This document shows, piece by piece, positions 46,372 through 57,570 of a DNA stretch of 64,000 nucleotides (its first letter is position 1; each line of letters starts with the position of its first letter). The position numbers and the translations under genes were made by a program. The notes beneath the pieces were generated by a model. It did not search any database, was not told where the DNA came from, and worked only from the letters and a program-made list of their open reading frames with translations. This stretch comes from Crocinitomicaceae bacterium (GTDB lineage: Bacteria > Bacteroidota > Bacteroidia > Flavobacteriales_D > Sanyastnellaceae), in the NCBI GenBank assembly GCA_002722795.1, contig PBMY01000005.1:1-64000 (forward strand), given 5' to 3'.

Positions 46372-47808
46372 ATGAGATTAGGTGACAAAACAATTGATGA
46401 GTCAAGACAGGGTGAAGCTCTTATAGTTGACTCAAATGGAAAGGGTAAGAAACTCTTTCTAGAAAGTTATGGGTGCGCAATGAATTTTTCAGATTCAGAA
46501 ATCATTGCGTCTATTCTTGCTGAAGATGGATATTCTACTACTAAGGAGGAGAAGGAAGCTGATTTAATCCTCATAAACACGTGTTCAATCAGAGAAAAGG
46601 CAGAGGAAAGAGTCAGGAACCGTTTAAACAGTTTTAAAAAATACAAGCGCCATAACCCTAGCCTTGTAGTTGGAATGCTTGGTTGTATGGCTGAAAGACT
46701 CAAGGATAAGTTACTTGAAGAAGAAAAACTTGTTGACCTTGTAGTGGGACCGGATGCTTACAGAGATCTTCCAGGTCTTATTCAGAAAGTTGAAGCAGGC
46801 CAAAAGTCAGTTAACGTTCTTCTTTCTCGAGAAGAGACATATGCTGAGATAAGTCCTGTTAGGTTAGATAATTCCGGAGTAACTGCATTTATAAGCATTA
46901 TGCGAGGATGTGATAATATGTGCTCTTTTTGTGTAGTACCATTTACAAGAGGAAGAGAAAGAAGTAGGGATCCTCAAAGCATTGTTGCTGAAGCACAGGA
47001 TTTATACAACAAAGGGTATAGAGAGGTTACACTTTTGGGCCAAAACGTAGACTCATACAAGTGGAATATTGATAAAAAGGGTGTTGTTAAGGACGAAAAT
47101 AAACCAGTTGTAAGATTTGCTGAACTTCTTGAAATGGTAGCTAAGGTAAATCCCAAATTAAGAGTACGATTCTCAACTAGTCACCCAAAGGATATGATTG
47201 ACGACGTACTTTATACAATTGCTAAATACGACAACCTATGCAAATACATTCACCTTCCTGTTCAATCAGGCTCTAGCAGCATGCTTAAAAGGATGAATAG
47301 AGGATATACTCGAGAGTGGTATATGGATAGAATTTCAGCAATCAAGAGGATAATTCCTGATTGTGAACTCTCAACAGATATCATTGCAGGATTCTGCGGA
47401 GAAACTGAAGAGGAACATAAGGACACCCTATCACTACTTGATGAGGTTGGATTTATCATGGCATACCACTTCAAGTACAGTGAAAGGCCTAGAACTCTTG
47501 CTGAGAGGAAGTACGAAGATGACATTCCTGAAGATGTTAAAGCTGCAAGACTAACTGAAATCATTGCAATTCAACGAAAGCAGGCAGCTTCTAGAACAAA
47601 AACTCATGTTGGTAGAGTGCTGAAAGTTCTAGTTGAGGGTCCGAGTAAAAAGAATCCTGAAGAATACTGTGGAAGAACTACTCATAATTCAATGGTAATA
47701 TTTCCAAAAGAGCACGCTGAAGCTGGTATGTACGTAAATGTGAAAACACATGACTGTACAACAAATACTTTGTTAGGCACGATTACAACTCAAGAAGCAG
47801 AGGCATGA
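46372..47808 (+). CDS. miaB: tRNA methylthiotransferase MiaB
   Basis: Radical-SAM enzyme that methylthiolates i6A37 in tRNA. N-terminal UPF0004 domain with Cys35 (ESYGCAMN), Cys71 (NTCSIRE), Cys105 (MLGCMAE) binding the auxiliary cluster; radical SAM Cys180/184/187 in [11 protein letters not shown]-terminal TRAM domain in the last ~65 residues. 478 residues. Its stop overlaps the next start (ATGA), heading a run to rsgA. Confidence 0.96.
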   Translation: MRLGDKTIDESRQGEALIVDSNGKGKKLFLESYGCAMNFSDSEIIASILAEDGYSTTKEEKEADLILINTCSIREKAEERVRNRLNSFKKYKRHNPSLVVGMLGCMAERLKDKLLEEEKLVDLVVGPDAYRDLPGLIQKVEAGQKSVNVLLSREETYAEISPVRLDNSGVTAFISIMRGCDNMCSFCVVPFTRGRERSRDPQSIVAEAQDLYNKGYREVTLLGQNVDSYKWNIDKKGVVKDENKPVVRFAELLEMVAKVNPKLRVRFSTSHPKDMIDDVLYTIAKYDNLCKYIHLPVQSGSSSMLKRMNRGYTREWYMDRISAIKRIIPDCELSTDIIAGFCGETEEEHKDTLSLLDEVGFIMAYHFKYSERPRTLAERKYEDDIPEDVKAARLTEIIAIQRKQAASRTKTHVGRVLKVLVEGPSKKNPEEYCGRTTHNSMVIFPKEHAEAGMYVNVKTHDCTTNTLLGTITTQEAEA

Positions 47809-48995
47809 ATACTGGAGGCATAAAGCAACGATTTGGAGTAATTGGAAATTGTCCGTCTCTTGATAGGGCAATCTTTGTTGCTGCTCAAGTAGCGCCTACC
47901 GATTTGTCTGTATTAATTCTCGGTGAGAGTGGTACAGGCAAAGAAACAATGCCAAGAATTGTTCATCAGTTTAGTTCTAGAAAGCACGGAAAGTACATAG
48001 CTGTAAACTGTGGTGCTATTCCGGAGGGAACAATAGATTCCGAATTGTTTGGCCATGTTAAAGGTGCATTCACAGGAGCATCAGAATCTAGAAAAGGATA
48101 CTTTGAGGAAGCCGATGGAGGAACAATTTTCTTAGATGAAGTAGCAGAATTACCAATGACAACTCAGGTTAGATTGCTTAGAGTTTTAGAATCAGGAGAA
48201 TTTATGAAAGTGGGTTCTTCTCAAACTCAAAAAACAGATGTGCGTGTTGTGGCTGCAACAAACGTAAATTTTGAGGAAGCATTTTCAAAAGGGAAATTCA
48301 GAGAAGATCTATACTACAGGCTCAACCAAGTTCCCATCAACATGCCTCCTCTAAGGAAGCGTGCAGATGATATTCATTTACTTTTTAGAAAATTCACTAC
48401 AGATTTTAGCGAGATGCATAGGATGCCACCTCTGTCTTTGAATCCTGACGCAATAGAAGTAATTGAAAATTATCCTTGGCCAGGAAACATCAGACAATTG
48501 AAGCATATCACTGAACAGATGTCTGTTCTAGAAGCGGAAAGACGAGTTGATGCTGAGACGATTTTAAGCTATTTGCCTGATAATCACAGGTCGAGACTTC
48601 CTGTAAGAATAACAACTGGTTCAGACGGATTCGAAGAGGGTGAAGCTGGGACTAATGAAAAGAAAATGCTTTACAATGTTCTTTTTGATTTAAAAAAGGA
48701 ACTCGATGATCTAAAAAGAGTTGTTTTGGGCATTATGGAGAATGAAGGCCAAATCTCACAAGAAGATAAAGCTGCCGTTCAAAGAGCTTTTTCTGATGCT
48801 GATGTTCCGTCAAACCTTCCAATTGTTCAAGATGCGGTTGAAGTTGAATCAAGCCTATCTTTGATTGATTCAGAACGAGAACTAATCATTAAAGCTCTTG
48901 ATAAGCATAAGAATAAGAGGAAGAGGGCAGCTGCAGAATTGGGAATATCTGAAAGGACACTTTATAGAAAGATCAAGGAATACGATTTGAAGTGA
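47805..48995 (+). CDS. Sigma-54 interacting AAA+ transcriptional activator without receiver domain
   Basis: 396 residues: AAA+ domain at ~10-245 with Walker A GESGTGKE (40-47), the sigma-54 contact loop GAFTGA (87-92), [13 protein letters not shown] Walker B, and R-fingers in [10 protein letters not shown]; then a low-complexity linker, and a C-terminal Fis-type helix-turn-helix, [21 protein letters not shown]. No receiver, GAF or PAS domain precedes the ATPase, so its signal input is not visible. It sits between miaB and lptE, a conserved placing in Bacteroidota. Overlaps both neighbours. Confidence 0.92.
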   Translation: MNTGGIKQRFGVIGNCPSLDRAIFVAAQVAPTDLSVLILGESGTGKETMPRIVHQFSSRKHGKYIAVNCGAIPEGTIDSELFGHVKGAFTGASESRKGYFEEADGGTIFLDEVAELPMTTQVRLLRVLESGEFMKVGSSQTQKTDVRVVAATNVNFEEAFSKGKFREDLYYRLNQVPINMPPLRKRADDIHLLFRKFTTDFSEMHRMPPLSLNPDAIEVIENYPWPGNIRQLKHITEQMSVLEAERRVDAETILSYLPDNHRSRLPVRITTGSDGFEEGEAGTNEKKMLYNVLFDLKKELDDLKRVVLGIMENEGQISQEDKAAVQRAFSDADVPSNLPIVQDAVEVESSLSLIDSERELIIKALDKHKNKRKRAAAELGISERTLYRKIKEYDLK

Positions 48996-49486
48996 TGAGG
49001 GTATTTCTATCGATAATTTTAGCATTTTCTCTTGGCACGTGCGGTGTCTACTCTCCATACGGGGCAGCAACTTCAGGTGCTTCTACTTTTTCTGTAAAGT
49101 ATTTTGATACTGTTCATCCTCTAGTTTCGGCTTCAACCTCAATTACGATTAGTGAAGAAATTATTGATAGAGTGCAAAAACAATCTACCCTTCAACTTGT
49201 TGATTCTGGAGGTGAATTGAAATTTGAAGGAAAGGTTATTGGATGGACAGTACAGCCAATCAATGTTAAGGGAGATGAAACAGCAGGAGCTAATAGAATT
49301 ACAGTTACAGTGGATGTGATATTCACAAACACAATTGAAGAAAATTTAAGCTTTCAGAGGAAGTTTAACAGATTCTACGATTTGCCAAGCAGTAGTGACA
49401 TTCATGCAAACACAGATTTAGTTGTGGAAGAAATTGCATCATTACTCTCTCAAGACATTTTTAATGCTAGCTTAGGGAATTGGTAA
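48995..49486 (+). CDS. lptE: LPS-assembly lipoprotein LptE
   Basis: 163 residues with lipobox SLGTC (Cys16) followed by GVYS, then the LptE-like strand-helix region (DTVHPLVSASTSITISEEIIDRV..) and RITVTVDVIF. With LptD it would form the outer-membrane LPS translocon. LptE diverges strongly, so the call leans on the lipobox, size and its place in the conserved miaB-activator-lptE-TPR-secG order. ATG 48995 overlaps the preceding stop (TGATG); a GTG one codon earlier is possible. Confidence 0.82.
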   Translation: MRVFLSIILAFSLGTCGVYSPYGAATSGASTFSVKYFDTVHPLVSASTSITISEEIIDRVQKQSTLQLVDSGGELKFEGKVIGWTVQPINVKGDETAGANRITVTVDVIFTNTIEENLSFQRKFNRFYDLPSSSDIHANTDLVVEEIASLLSQDIFNASLGNW

Positions 49487-49487
49487 T

Positions 49488-50351
49488 ATGAACGTAGAAA
49501 GGCTAAACGAATTAATGCTACTAGACGGCGCTTCTCTTGCAGAGCAAAGGGATGAACTTGTTAAGTTAGTTGAGGAATATCCGTATAGCGGTCCGTTTAG
49601 GATGTTACTAGCAAAGGCTTCAAAGGAAGCAGGTCATTTAGATCAAAGAAAGGATTTATTAGCAGCAGCAGCTCATTGCACATCTAGAAAAGCTTTGTTT
49701 GATATTATGTTCTCTGATTCGTTTGTAGCTCAGGCTAAGGAGGTGCACGAAGAGATTGAATCATTAGATGAAGTAAGCGAGGAAGAATTAGTTGATCTTA
49801 TTTGGCATCCAATTGTTGAGCCAACGGAAGAGAAAGAGATACAAATTCAAGACAGAGAGGAAATTGTTGAAGCGATTTCATCAGTTTTAGAATTAAATTC
49901 TCAAGAAATTTTTGAAGATTTGGATAACAAAGAGGTTTTATTAGAAAATCTAGAAGTGTTTGAATCAGATGAGCCGAAAATAAAGGTAAGTGGTGAAGCA
50001 AATTCACTATTTGGAAAATGGCTTAGTGAAAGAGCAAAAGCGACTGATTTTGGTGAAGTGTCTAAGTCTAAAGACCTAATAGAACGTGGTTCTGCAGCCA
50101 TTATCGACGCTTTCTTGTCCAAGGAGAATCCACAGATTGGAAAAGCAAGATACGTTGATTTTCCAGTTGAAGAATGGGCTAGTAAGGGTCTAGAGGAAGA
50201 CCCTAGTCTAGTCACTGAAACTATGGCCAAACTTTATGCAAAGCAGGGTCAGATTAGTCGTGCTCGCAAAGCATTTAAGCTTTTGGCCTTGAAATACCCT
50301 GATAAAAGTGTTTACTTTGCAGCCCAGCTTAAAAAGCTAAGTAAAAAATAG
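49488..50351 (+). CDS. TPR-like protein of unknown function
   Basis: 287 residues, no signal peptide or membrane helix. The N-terminal ~90 residues are helical (EQRDELVKLVEEYPYSGPF..), the middle ~100 residues very acidic, and the C-terminus has one TPR-like unit: ETMAKLYAKQGQISRARKAF followed by LLALKYPDKSVYFAAQ. Genes of this layout occur between lptE and secG in Bacteroidota genomes. Role unknown; it lies one base after lptE and 8 bp before secG. Confidence 0.8.
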   Translation: MNVERLNELMLLDGASLAEQRDELVKLVEEYPYSGPFRMLLAKASKEAGHLDQRKDLLAAAAHCTSRKALFDIMFSDSFVAQAKEVHEEIESLDEVSEEELVDLIWHPIVEPTEEKEIQIQDREEIVEAISSVLELNSQEIFEDLDNKEVLLENLEVFESDEPKIKVSGEANSLFGKWLSERAKATDFGEVSKSKDLIERGSAAIIDAFLSKENPQIGKARYVDFPVEEWASKGLEEDPSLVTETMAKLYAKQGQISRARKAFKLLALKYPDKSVYFAAQLKKLSKK

Positions 50352-50359
50352 AATCTAAC

Positions 50360-50701
50360 ATGGGAACGTTTTTAACCGTTGTAATCTTAATCATCTGCTT
50401 CCTTCTAGGAGTAGTTATTCTTGTTCAAAATCCTAAAGGTGGTGGTCTAGCTGCTGGTTTTACTGGTGGATCTCAAATGGGTGGTGTTCAACGCACTACT
50501 GATTTTTTAGAAAAGAGCACTTGGTACTTGGTTGTTGCCTTGTTCGTTGCTTGCATTTTTGCAGGTGTATACAACGGAAACAAAACTGCAGATGTTGGAA
50601 TTGAAGATACTTTAATTCCAGATGCTGTCACTTTACCTGAAGCTCCGGCACAAGAAGCGCCAGCAGAAGCTCCTGAGCCAGCTGCAGAAACGGCAGAATA
50701 A
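50360..50701 (+). CDS. secG: Preprotein translocase subunit SecG
   Basis: 113 residues: two membrane helices (~4-22 and ~55-72) joined by a glycine-rich loop, VQNPKGGGLAAGFTGGSQMGG, the SecG hallmark. The C-terminal ~30 residues are Ala, Pro and Glu-rich, typical of Bacteroidota SecG. Accessory part of the SecYEG channel. Confidence 0.93.
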   Translation: MGTFLTVVILIICFLLGVVILVQNPKGGGLAAGFTGGSQMGGVQRTTDFLEKSTWYLVVALFVACIFAGVYNGNKTADVGIEDTLIPDAVTLPEAPAQEAPAEAPEPAAETAE

Positions 50702-50802
50702 TTATGTTTTTTAAGACGAATTTTCAGCTTTAGTGACTTTTTGTCGTTCTAGTATGATTTGGCATTAAATTAGACTATGCAGAAACCAAATAAATTAAAA
50801 TT

Positions 50803-51078
50803 ATGTCAGTAAACATTAAACCTTTATCAGATAGAGTTTTGATCGAACCAGCTGCGGCTGAGGAGACTACATCAAGCGGAATCATTATTCCAGATACTGC
50901 TCAGGAAAAACCTCAACGTGGAGTTGTAGTAGCAGTTGGACCAGGCAAGAAAGATGAGCCTACAACGGTTAAAGTTGGCGATAGTGTTCTTTATGGAAAA
51001 TACTCGGGAACAGATCTAAACCTAGACGGTAAGGATTACATGATTATGAGGGAATCAGATATCTTAGCAATAGTATAA
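50803..51078 (+). CDS. groES: Co-chaperonin GroES
   Basis: 91-residue chaperonin lid: [24 protein letters not shown] at the start (mobile loop), [10 protein letters not shown] and [17 protein letters not shown] 101-bp gap precedes it, the only large gap in this run, so it probably has its own promoter. No CIRCE inverted repeat (TTAGCACTC-type) is present there. A TATGATTTG at 50753-50761 is an imperfect -7 box. Confidence 0.97.
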   Translation: MSVNIKPLSDRVLIEPAAAEETTSSGIIIPDTAQEKPQRGVVVAVGPGKKDEPTTVKVGDSVLYGKYSGTDLNLDGKDYMIMRESDILAIV

Positions 51079-52713
<1,635 letters not shown>

Positions 52714-52721
52714 TTTGCAGC

Positions 52722-53423
52722 ATGTCTATTGCGGCCAGAAACGTAACGAAGATTTTTTCAGGTCAGGCAGCTCTGAATGATATAAGTCTGAACGTAAAGT
52801 CTGGTCAGGTTTTAGGTTTATTGGGCCCCAACGGCGCAGGGAAATCTACTTTGATGCGTCTTATTTGTGGTTACTTACCCCCAAATTCCGGAAGTCTTGA
52901 AGTGTGCGGGTTCAACGTAGATGAAGAGCCTCTTGAAACTAAATCAAGGATAGGATACTTACCTGAGAGCAATCCTTTACCGGAGGAAATGTATATCAGA
53001 GAATATCTGAAATTTGTGGCTGGAGTTTATAAACTAGAACAACTAGAGGATAGAGTCGAAGAAGTGATTAAAAAGGTGGGTTTGGGGCCTGAAGTTCATA
53101 AAAAGATTGGGCAACTTTCAAAAGGATTTAGGCAGAGAGTTGGTTTAGCAGCAGCGATAATACACGAACCTGATGTATTGATTTTGGATGAGCCGACTTC
53201 TGGCTTGGACCCTAATCAACTTGTTGAAATTAGATCCCTAATAAGGTCAATTGGAAAACAGAGAACGGTTATGCTCAGTACGCATATTATGCAAGAAGTT
53301 AAAGCTATATGTGACAGAGTTGTTATTATTAAACTAGGAGAAATTGTTGCCGACGAGGATCTTGAAAAATTTGTAAACGACAAGGGAGGTTTGGAAGAGG
53401 CGTTTAAACAGCTTACTTCTTGA
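52722..53423 (+). CDS. gldA: ABC transporter ATPase, GldA-like
   Basis: 233 residues with Walker A GPNGAGKST (~35-43), the ABC signature variant LSKGFRQRVGLAAA, Walker B VLILDEPTSGLDPNQ and the switch His in LSTHIMQE. The segments GYLPESNPLPEEMYIREYL and KKIGQLSKGFRQRVGLA match GldA, the ATPase of the GldAFG exporter-like complex tied to gliding in Flavobacterium. The permease parts GldF and GldG are not adjacent, so they must be elsewhere or the protein serves another partner. It starts 8 bp after groEL. Confidence 0.78.
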   Translation: MSIAARNVTKIFSGQAALNDISLNVKSGQVLGLLGPNGAGKSTLMRLICGYLPPNSGSLEVCGFNVDEEPLETKSRIGYLPESNPLPEEMYIREYLKFVAGVYKLEQLEDRVEEVIKKVGLGPEVHKKIGQLSKGFRQRVGLAAAIIHEPDVLILDEPTSGLDPNQLVEIRSLIRSIGKQRTVMLSTHIMQEVKAICDRVVIIKLGEIVADEDLEKFVNDKGGLEEAFKQLTS

Positions 53424-54364
53424 TCGGTTCTAAAAAAACCGGTGTTGTTTTTCGATCTACTGGGTCGTGGTACGATGTACAAGATGCATTAGGAGAAACA
53501 ATAAGATGTAACCTCAAAGGGAAAATCAGACTAGATGGGATAAGGTCTACAAATCCTGTTGCTGTTGGTGATTCGGTGGTTTTTGAAAAGACTGAAGATG
53601 GGAAGGGGTCTATAGAAAAAATCGAAGACCGTAAAAACTTTATCGCGAGAAAGTCAGTTAACCTATCCAAGGAAAGTCATATCGTTGCTTCTAATTTGGA
53701 TAGAGCATTTTTGATCGTCACAATTTCTCAACCAAGAACTTCATCTGGTTTTATTGATAGGTTTTTAGTAACAGCTGAGGCCTATGGTATTCCAACAACC
53801 ATAGTGTTCAATAAAGTGGACCTACTGACTGACGATAATGAGAGTAAAAACCGCCAAAAATCTTTAGAGGACATTTATTCTGATGTTGGTTATGACATCA
53901 TGAAAGTTAGTGCTGATACAGGTGAGGGGATAGAAGATTTAAAGCGGTCACTAAACAAGGGAATTAACCTTCTTTCTGGACATAGTGGAGTTGGTAAGAG
54001 TACTATAATTAATCAGATTATTCCTAGTCTTGAATTGAAAACAGGGCCAGTCAGTGATTCTCATTCTAAAGGAAAGCATACGACAACTTTTGCAGAAATG
54101 TTTGAGGTGCCTGGAGGTGGATTTATAATTGATACGCCTGGTATAAAGGGGTTTGGTTTAATCACTTTAGAGAAGGAAACTTTGAATCATCATTTTCCTG
54201 AAATGTTTAAAAAATTGGGTGGATGTAAATTTAACAACTGTGTACATATTGATGAGCCAGGCTGCGCTGTGAAGGATGCTGTTAAAGTAGGCCAAATCGC
54301 AGAAGAAAGATATAGCAATTACCTAGAAATGTACGCAACTTTCGATGACGGTCCCTATAGGTAA
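53420..54364 (+). CDS. rsgA: Small ribosomal subunit GTPase RsgA
   Basis: Circularly permuted GTPase that matures the 30S subunit. OB domain opens GVVFRSTGSWYDV; G4 NKVD at 131-134, then G1 GHSGVGKST at 187-195 and G3 DTPGIKG at ~238, the G4-G1-G3 order being diagnostic; the zinc knuckle uses Cys269, Cys274, His276, Cys282. 314 residues. The start is TTG at 53420, overlapping the gldA stop as TTGA; the next in-frame Met is far inside the domain, so the rare start is required. Confidence 0.93.
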   Translation: MIGSKKTGVVFRSTGSWYDVQDALGETIRCNLKGKIRLDGIRSTNPVAVGDSVVFEKTEDGKGSIEKIEDRKNFIARKSVNLSKESHIVASNLDRAFLIVTISQPRTSSGFIDRFLVTAEAYGIPTTIVFNKVDLLTDDNESKNRQKSLEDIYSDVGYDIMKVSADTGEGIEDLKRSLNKGINLLSGHSGVGKSTIINQIIPSLELKTGPVSDSHSKGKHTTTFAEMFEVPGGGFIIDTPGIKGFGLITLEKETLNHHFPEMFKKLGGCKFNNCVHIDEPGCAVKDAVKVGQIAEERYSNYLEMYATFDDGPYR

Positions 54365-55159
54365 TTACACTCTAGAAGTGTAAAGTCCATTTACCCTGAG
54401 GTCTTCTGAATTGTATTCAATTCTCCGGTGTGTGTTGATGTCAAAAACATCAATTCCTACTGACCTTAAAATTGCATCACCTGCTGCACAATCCCACTCC
54501 ATATATGGACCAGTTCGAGAGTGAATTTCAGCCTTTCCCATAGCAATTTCGCAAAATTTCAGAGAGCCGCTTACAGGTCTGACAATTACGTCAGTTGATT
54601 TAATCCAAGGTGGACAAAGTTTGGATATGGGAGCATTTTCCATCCACGATGTTACAAGTGTATATGGCTTAGATGCGCTTGTACTTGAACTGAGATTTAT
54701 GGTTCGGGCATTTGCTCCATTCAATTGACTAATTGAAAACCCAATACTTGTAACCCCCTTGTAAATTGTGTTGGTCAATGGGTCTGCAACAACACCTAAA
54801 ATAGGCCCTGTTTTGTCGCAAAGAGCAATATTGACAGCAAAACCACTTCTGTTGTCTAAAAAGCTCTCCGTGCCATCTAGTGGATCTACGAGCCAATAGT
54901 ACTCCCACCCCTTTCTTTCATCGTAATTGGGAATAGATGCTTCTTCACTTAAAATAGGAATTGAAAGAGGGGCAAGAGCGGATGCAATTACTTTTTGAGA
55001 TGCATAATCTGCGTCAGAAACAAGTGAGCCATCTTTCTTGGATTCAATATTTAAATCTTCATCAGACGCTGCAATAACACTTAGAAGCTCTCTAGAAGCA
55101 GCGCCTGCAGCGGTCTCAGCAAATCGTGCACACTCTTCTAAAAATTTCTTACTCATCAT
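54365..55159 (-). CDS. cysQ: 3'(2'),5'-bisphosphate nucleotidase CysQ
   Basis: 264 residues of the inositol monophosphatase superfamily. Metal ligands: the Glu pair in ILSEEASIP (~72-73), the DPLDGTE motif at ~92-98 and WDCAAGDAILR at ~223. The variant WLVDPLDGTESF and size fit CysQ, which removes the 3' phosphate of PAP from sulfate assimilation; an inositol-phosphatase role cannot be excluded. Its stop abuts the rsgA stop. An ATG one codon downstream is equally possible. Confidence 0.83.
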   Translation of the reverse strand: MMSKKFLEECARFAETAAGAASRELLSVIAASDEDLNIESKKDGSLVSDADYASQKVIASALAPLSIPILSEEASIPNYDERKGWEYYWLVDPLDGTESFLDNRSGFAVNIALCDKTGPILGVVADPLTNTIYKGVTSIGFSISQLNGANARTINLSSSTSASKPYTLVTSWMENAPISKLCPPWIKSTDVIVRPVSGSLKFCEIAMGKAEIHSRTGPYMEWDCAAGDAILRSVGIDVFDINTHRRIEYNSEDLRVNGLYTSRV

Positions 55160-55182
55160 TTCACTAATATAACTACCTTTGC

Positions 55183-55258
55183 TCTGACGCAGGGGTGTCG
55201 CAAGACTGAGATCATACCCTTCGAACCTGCCTTTTTCGGGAAGGAAGTTGTCTAAGGA
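55183..55258 (+). promoter_or_regulatory. TPP riboswitch (THI box) upstream of TonB receptor
   Basis: Conserved core elements appear in the right order: GCAGGGGTG (55189-55197), a short GTC-GCAA-GAC hairpin, CTGAGATCATACCC (55206-55219), TTCGAACCTG, a CCTT/AAGG hairpin near 55230-55244, and a closing CTAAGGAA (55252-55259). GGGG pairs with the CCC of the second block, and CCTT at 55176-55179 with AAGG at 55254-55257. The CTGAGA element binds the pyrimidine ring of thiamine pyrophosphate in known TPP riboswitches. About 53 bp lead to the receptor's ATG. The expression platform is not obvious; GACGC (55186-55190) could pair with GCGTC (55286-55290). Confidence 0.88.
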
Positions 55259-55311
55259 ATAATGTGCCTCTTAAGGCTGCGCTCAGCGTCAAAAAATATA
55301 ATTTATTTCAA

Positions 55312-57570
55312 ATGCGACGTATTATACTATTCTCGCTTGTTTTAGCACCGTCTTTTATTCAAGCTCAAATCGATTCGATCAACCTCATTAAGCCTGCTGC
55401 AGTTCAAGCAGTTTCTTCTGAGGAGAGATCTCCTTTCGCACATACTAATATTTCAGAAGAAGATATTAGTAATAGGGACGCAGCTCAAGACCTACCATTC
55501 TTGATTCGTTTTGCTCCTTCTGTTATTGTTACATCTGACGCAGGTAACGGAATTGGATACACTAGTATGCGTCTAAGAGGTACTGATGCAACACGTATTA
55601 ACGTAACCATCAACGGAGTGCCATTAAATGACGCTGAGTCTATGGGAGTTTGGTGGGTTGACCTTCCAGATCTTGGAAGCAGTATTAGTGACCTTCAAAT
55701 TAACAGAGGTGTTGGAACAAGCACGAACGGCCCAAGTGCTTTTGGTGGATCTATTGCCATCAACACTCTAGGTAAAGTTGCTAAGCCATTAATCCAAGCA
55801 AAAGTTGGATACGGCTCTTTCAATTCAAGAAGAATGAATGGTTCTTGGAATACAGGAATCCTAGACAACGGGCTTTCATTTGACGGAAGAGTTTCTCAAA
55901 TCACCTCTGACGGATACATGAACAGAGCGACTTCTGATTTATTCTCGCTTTACGGTTCACTTGTGAAGAGATGGGAAACGGGTAAGATTAGCATTACAGC
56001 TACAAAAGGTGAGGAACGTACGTACCAATCATGGTATGGAGTCCCTGAAATTGCAACAGACCCAAATGCTGATTCAACAGCAATTGCTGATTGGGCAGCA
56101 TGGAGCTGGGAGTATAGTTATGGTGCTGACACAGCAAGGGTAAATGACCTTCAAGCTAATGGACGACAACATAATTACTACAGCTACGAGAACGAAGTTG
56201 ATGATTACACTCAGGACCATCAACAAATCCACCTCGAACAGAAAGTTGGAAACATTGACTTAGGTGTTTCATTATTCCAAACCCTAGGATCAGGTTACTA
56301 CGAGCAGCAAAGAATTGGAGATTCGTTTTCAGATTATGGCTTTGCAACAGATACGATTTTTGATGGCGGCGATACAATTGTGTCTTCTGATTTAATTCGT
56401 CGTAGATGGTTGGATAACACTTTAAAAGGCGGTTTAATTAATGCAAGCACAACTCTTGGAAACTTTGATTTAGACTTTGGTGGAATGTATTCTACATACG
56501 AAGGCGATCACTTTGGAAAAGTGATTTCTATGGATGTTGCTCATCCTGAATTCAATGAAGATTCGACTTACTACTTCTCTGTTGGTAACAAAACAGATCT
56601 AAGTGGTTACGCTAGACTTACTTGGATGGGTATGAAAGATAAGCTGAGAATTCAAGCTGAAGGCCAAATAAGAAATGTTAGCTATTCAACTATTGGTTTG
56701 GATTCAGACAGAAGAGAAATCAACATAAGTGAAGATTTTTCATTCTTTAATCCAAAGTTTGGTTTTGATTATAAGCCACACAACAACAGCAGATTCTACT
56801 CTTCTATAGCAATAGCAAATAGAGAGCCGTCTAGGAGCAACTATTTAGATTCTGATTACTTGATCTCAGATTCAGATTCATCGTCACACATTATCCCTGA
56901 AAAACTAACTGACATTGAGATTGGCTTTAGCTACACAAAAACAAATTTCGCTTTTGAAATTGGAGCATATCACATGGCATACGACAATCAGCTAGTGAAC
57001 ACTGGAACACTAAATGATGTAGGAGGGATAATACATAGAAACGTTGAGGAATCATACCGTCAAGGAATTGAAATACAGGTTGGGTTTAACCTTGGCGAGT
57101 CAATTACATGGCAGGGTAATACAACTCTATCTAAAAATAAAATTATTGACTTTGCTCAAGAAGGCACAAGTGTAGAGACTGACATTGCACTATCTCCATC
57201 TTTAATTGGTGCGAGCCTACTTACTCTTGATGTTTGGGATGGAGGTCAAGTGTTCTCAGATGATAATCTTGATTTAGATCTTGAATTCGCAACAAAATAT
57301 GTTGGAACGCAGTACCTAGATAATACTTCAAGTGATGATCGGACACTGCCGTCTTATATAGTTCACGACATTGTTTTAAGATGTGACTTTGAAGTAAACG
57401 AAAAGCAGTTTAATGTAAGTTTATTCGCAAACAACATTCTTAATCACATGTACAGCGCAAGTGGTTGGACTTACTACTACTCCCTTGATGATGGAAGCGA
57501 GGTTTCAGAAAACTACGTTTACCCTCAAGCGGGAAGAAACGGTTTTGCAAGCATGAGCGTTAAGTTCTAA
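55312..57570 (+). CDS. TonB-dependent outer-membrane receptor, predicted thiamine uptake
   Basis: 752 residues: signal peptide ~1-19 (MRRIILFSLVLAPSFIQAQ), a plug domain from about residue 40 to 170 (SMRLRGTDATRINVTINGVPLND, VGTSTNGPSAFGGSIAI), and a long 22-stranded barrel with the C-terminus ending aromatically (ASMSVKF). No N-terminal carboxypeptidase-like or signalling domain. The start chosen is ATG 55312 (the frame opens at a GTG 16 codons earlier). The TPP riboswitch just upstream predicts a thiamine or thiamine-precursor substrate, as proposed for THI-box receptors in Bacteroidota; the inference rests on the riboswitch, not on the protein itself. Confidence 0.88.
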   Translation: MRRIILFSLVLAPSFIQAQIDSINLIKPAAVQAVSSEERSPFAHTNISEEDISNRDAAQDLPFLIRFAPSVIVTSDAGNGIGYTSMRLRGTDATRINVTINGVPLNDAESMGVWWVDLPDLGSSISDLQINRGVGTSTNGPSAFGGSIAINTLGKVAKPLIQAKVGYGSFNSRRMNGSWNTGILDNGLSFDGRVSQITSDGYMNRATSDLFSLYGSLVKRWETGKISITATKGEERTYQSWYGVPEIATDPNADSTAIADWAAWSWEYSYGADTARVNDLQANGRQHNYYSYENEVDDYTQDHQQIHLEQKVGNIDLGVSLFQTLGSGYYEQQRIGDSFSDYGFATDTIFDGGDTIVSSDLIRRRWLDNTLKGGLINASTTLGNFDLDFGGMYSTYEGDHFGKVISMDVAHPEFNEDSTYYFSVGNKTDLSGYARLTWMGMKDKLRIQAEGQIRNVSYSTIGLDSDRREINISEDFSFFNPKFGFDYKPHNNSRFYSSIAIANREPSRSNYLDSDYLISDSDSSSHIIPEKLTDIEIGFSYTKTNFAFEIGAYHMAYDNQLVNTGTLNDVGGIIHRNVEESYRQGIEIQVGFNLGESITWQGNTTLSKNKIIDFAQEGTSVETDIALSPSLIGASLLTLDVWDGGQVFSDDNLDLDLEFATKYVGTQYLDNTSSDDRTLPSYIVHDIVLRCDFEVNEKQFNVSLFANNILNHMYSASGWTYYYSLDDGSEVSENYVYPQAGRNGFASMSVKF

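Noticed and set aside
50702-50802. CIRCE/HrcA operator before groES
   Set aside because: No TTAGCACTC-N9-GAGTGCTAA-type inverted repeat is visible in the 101-bp gap.
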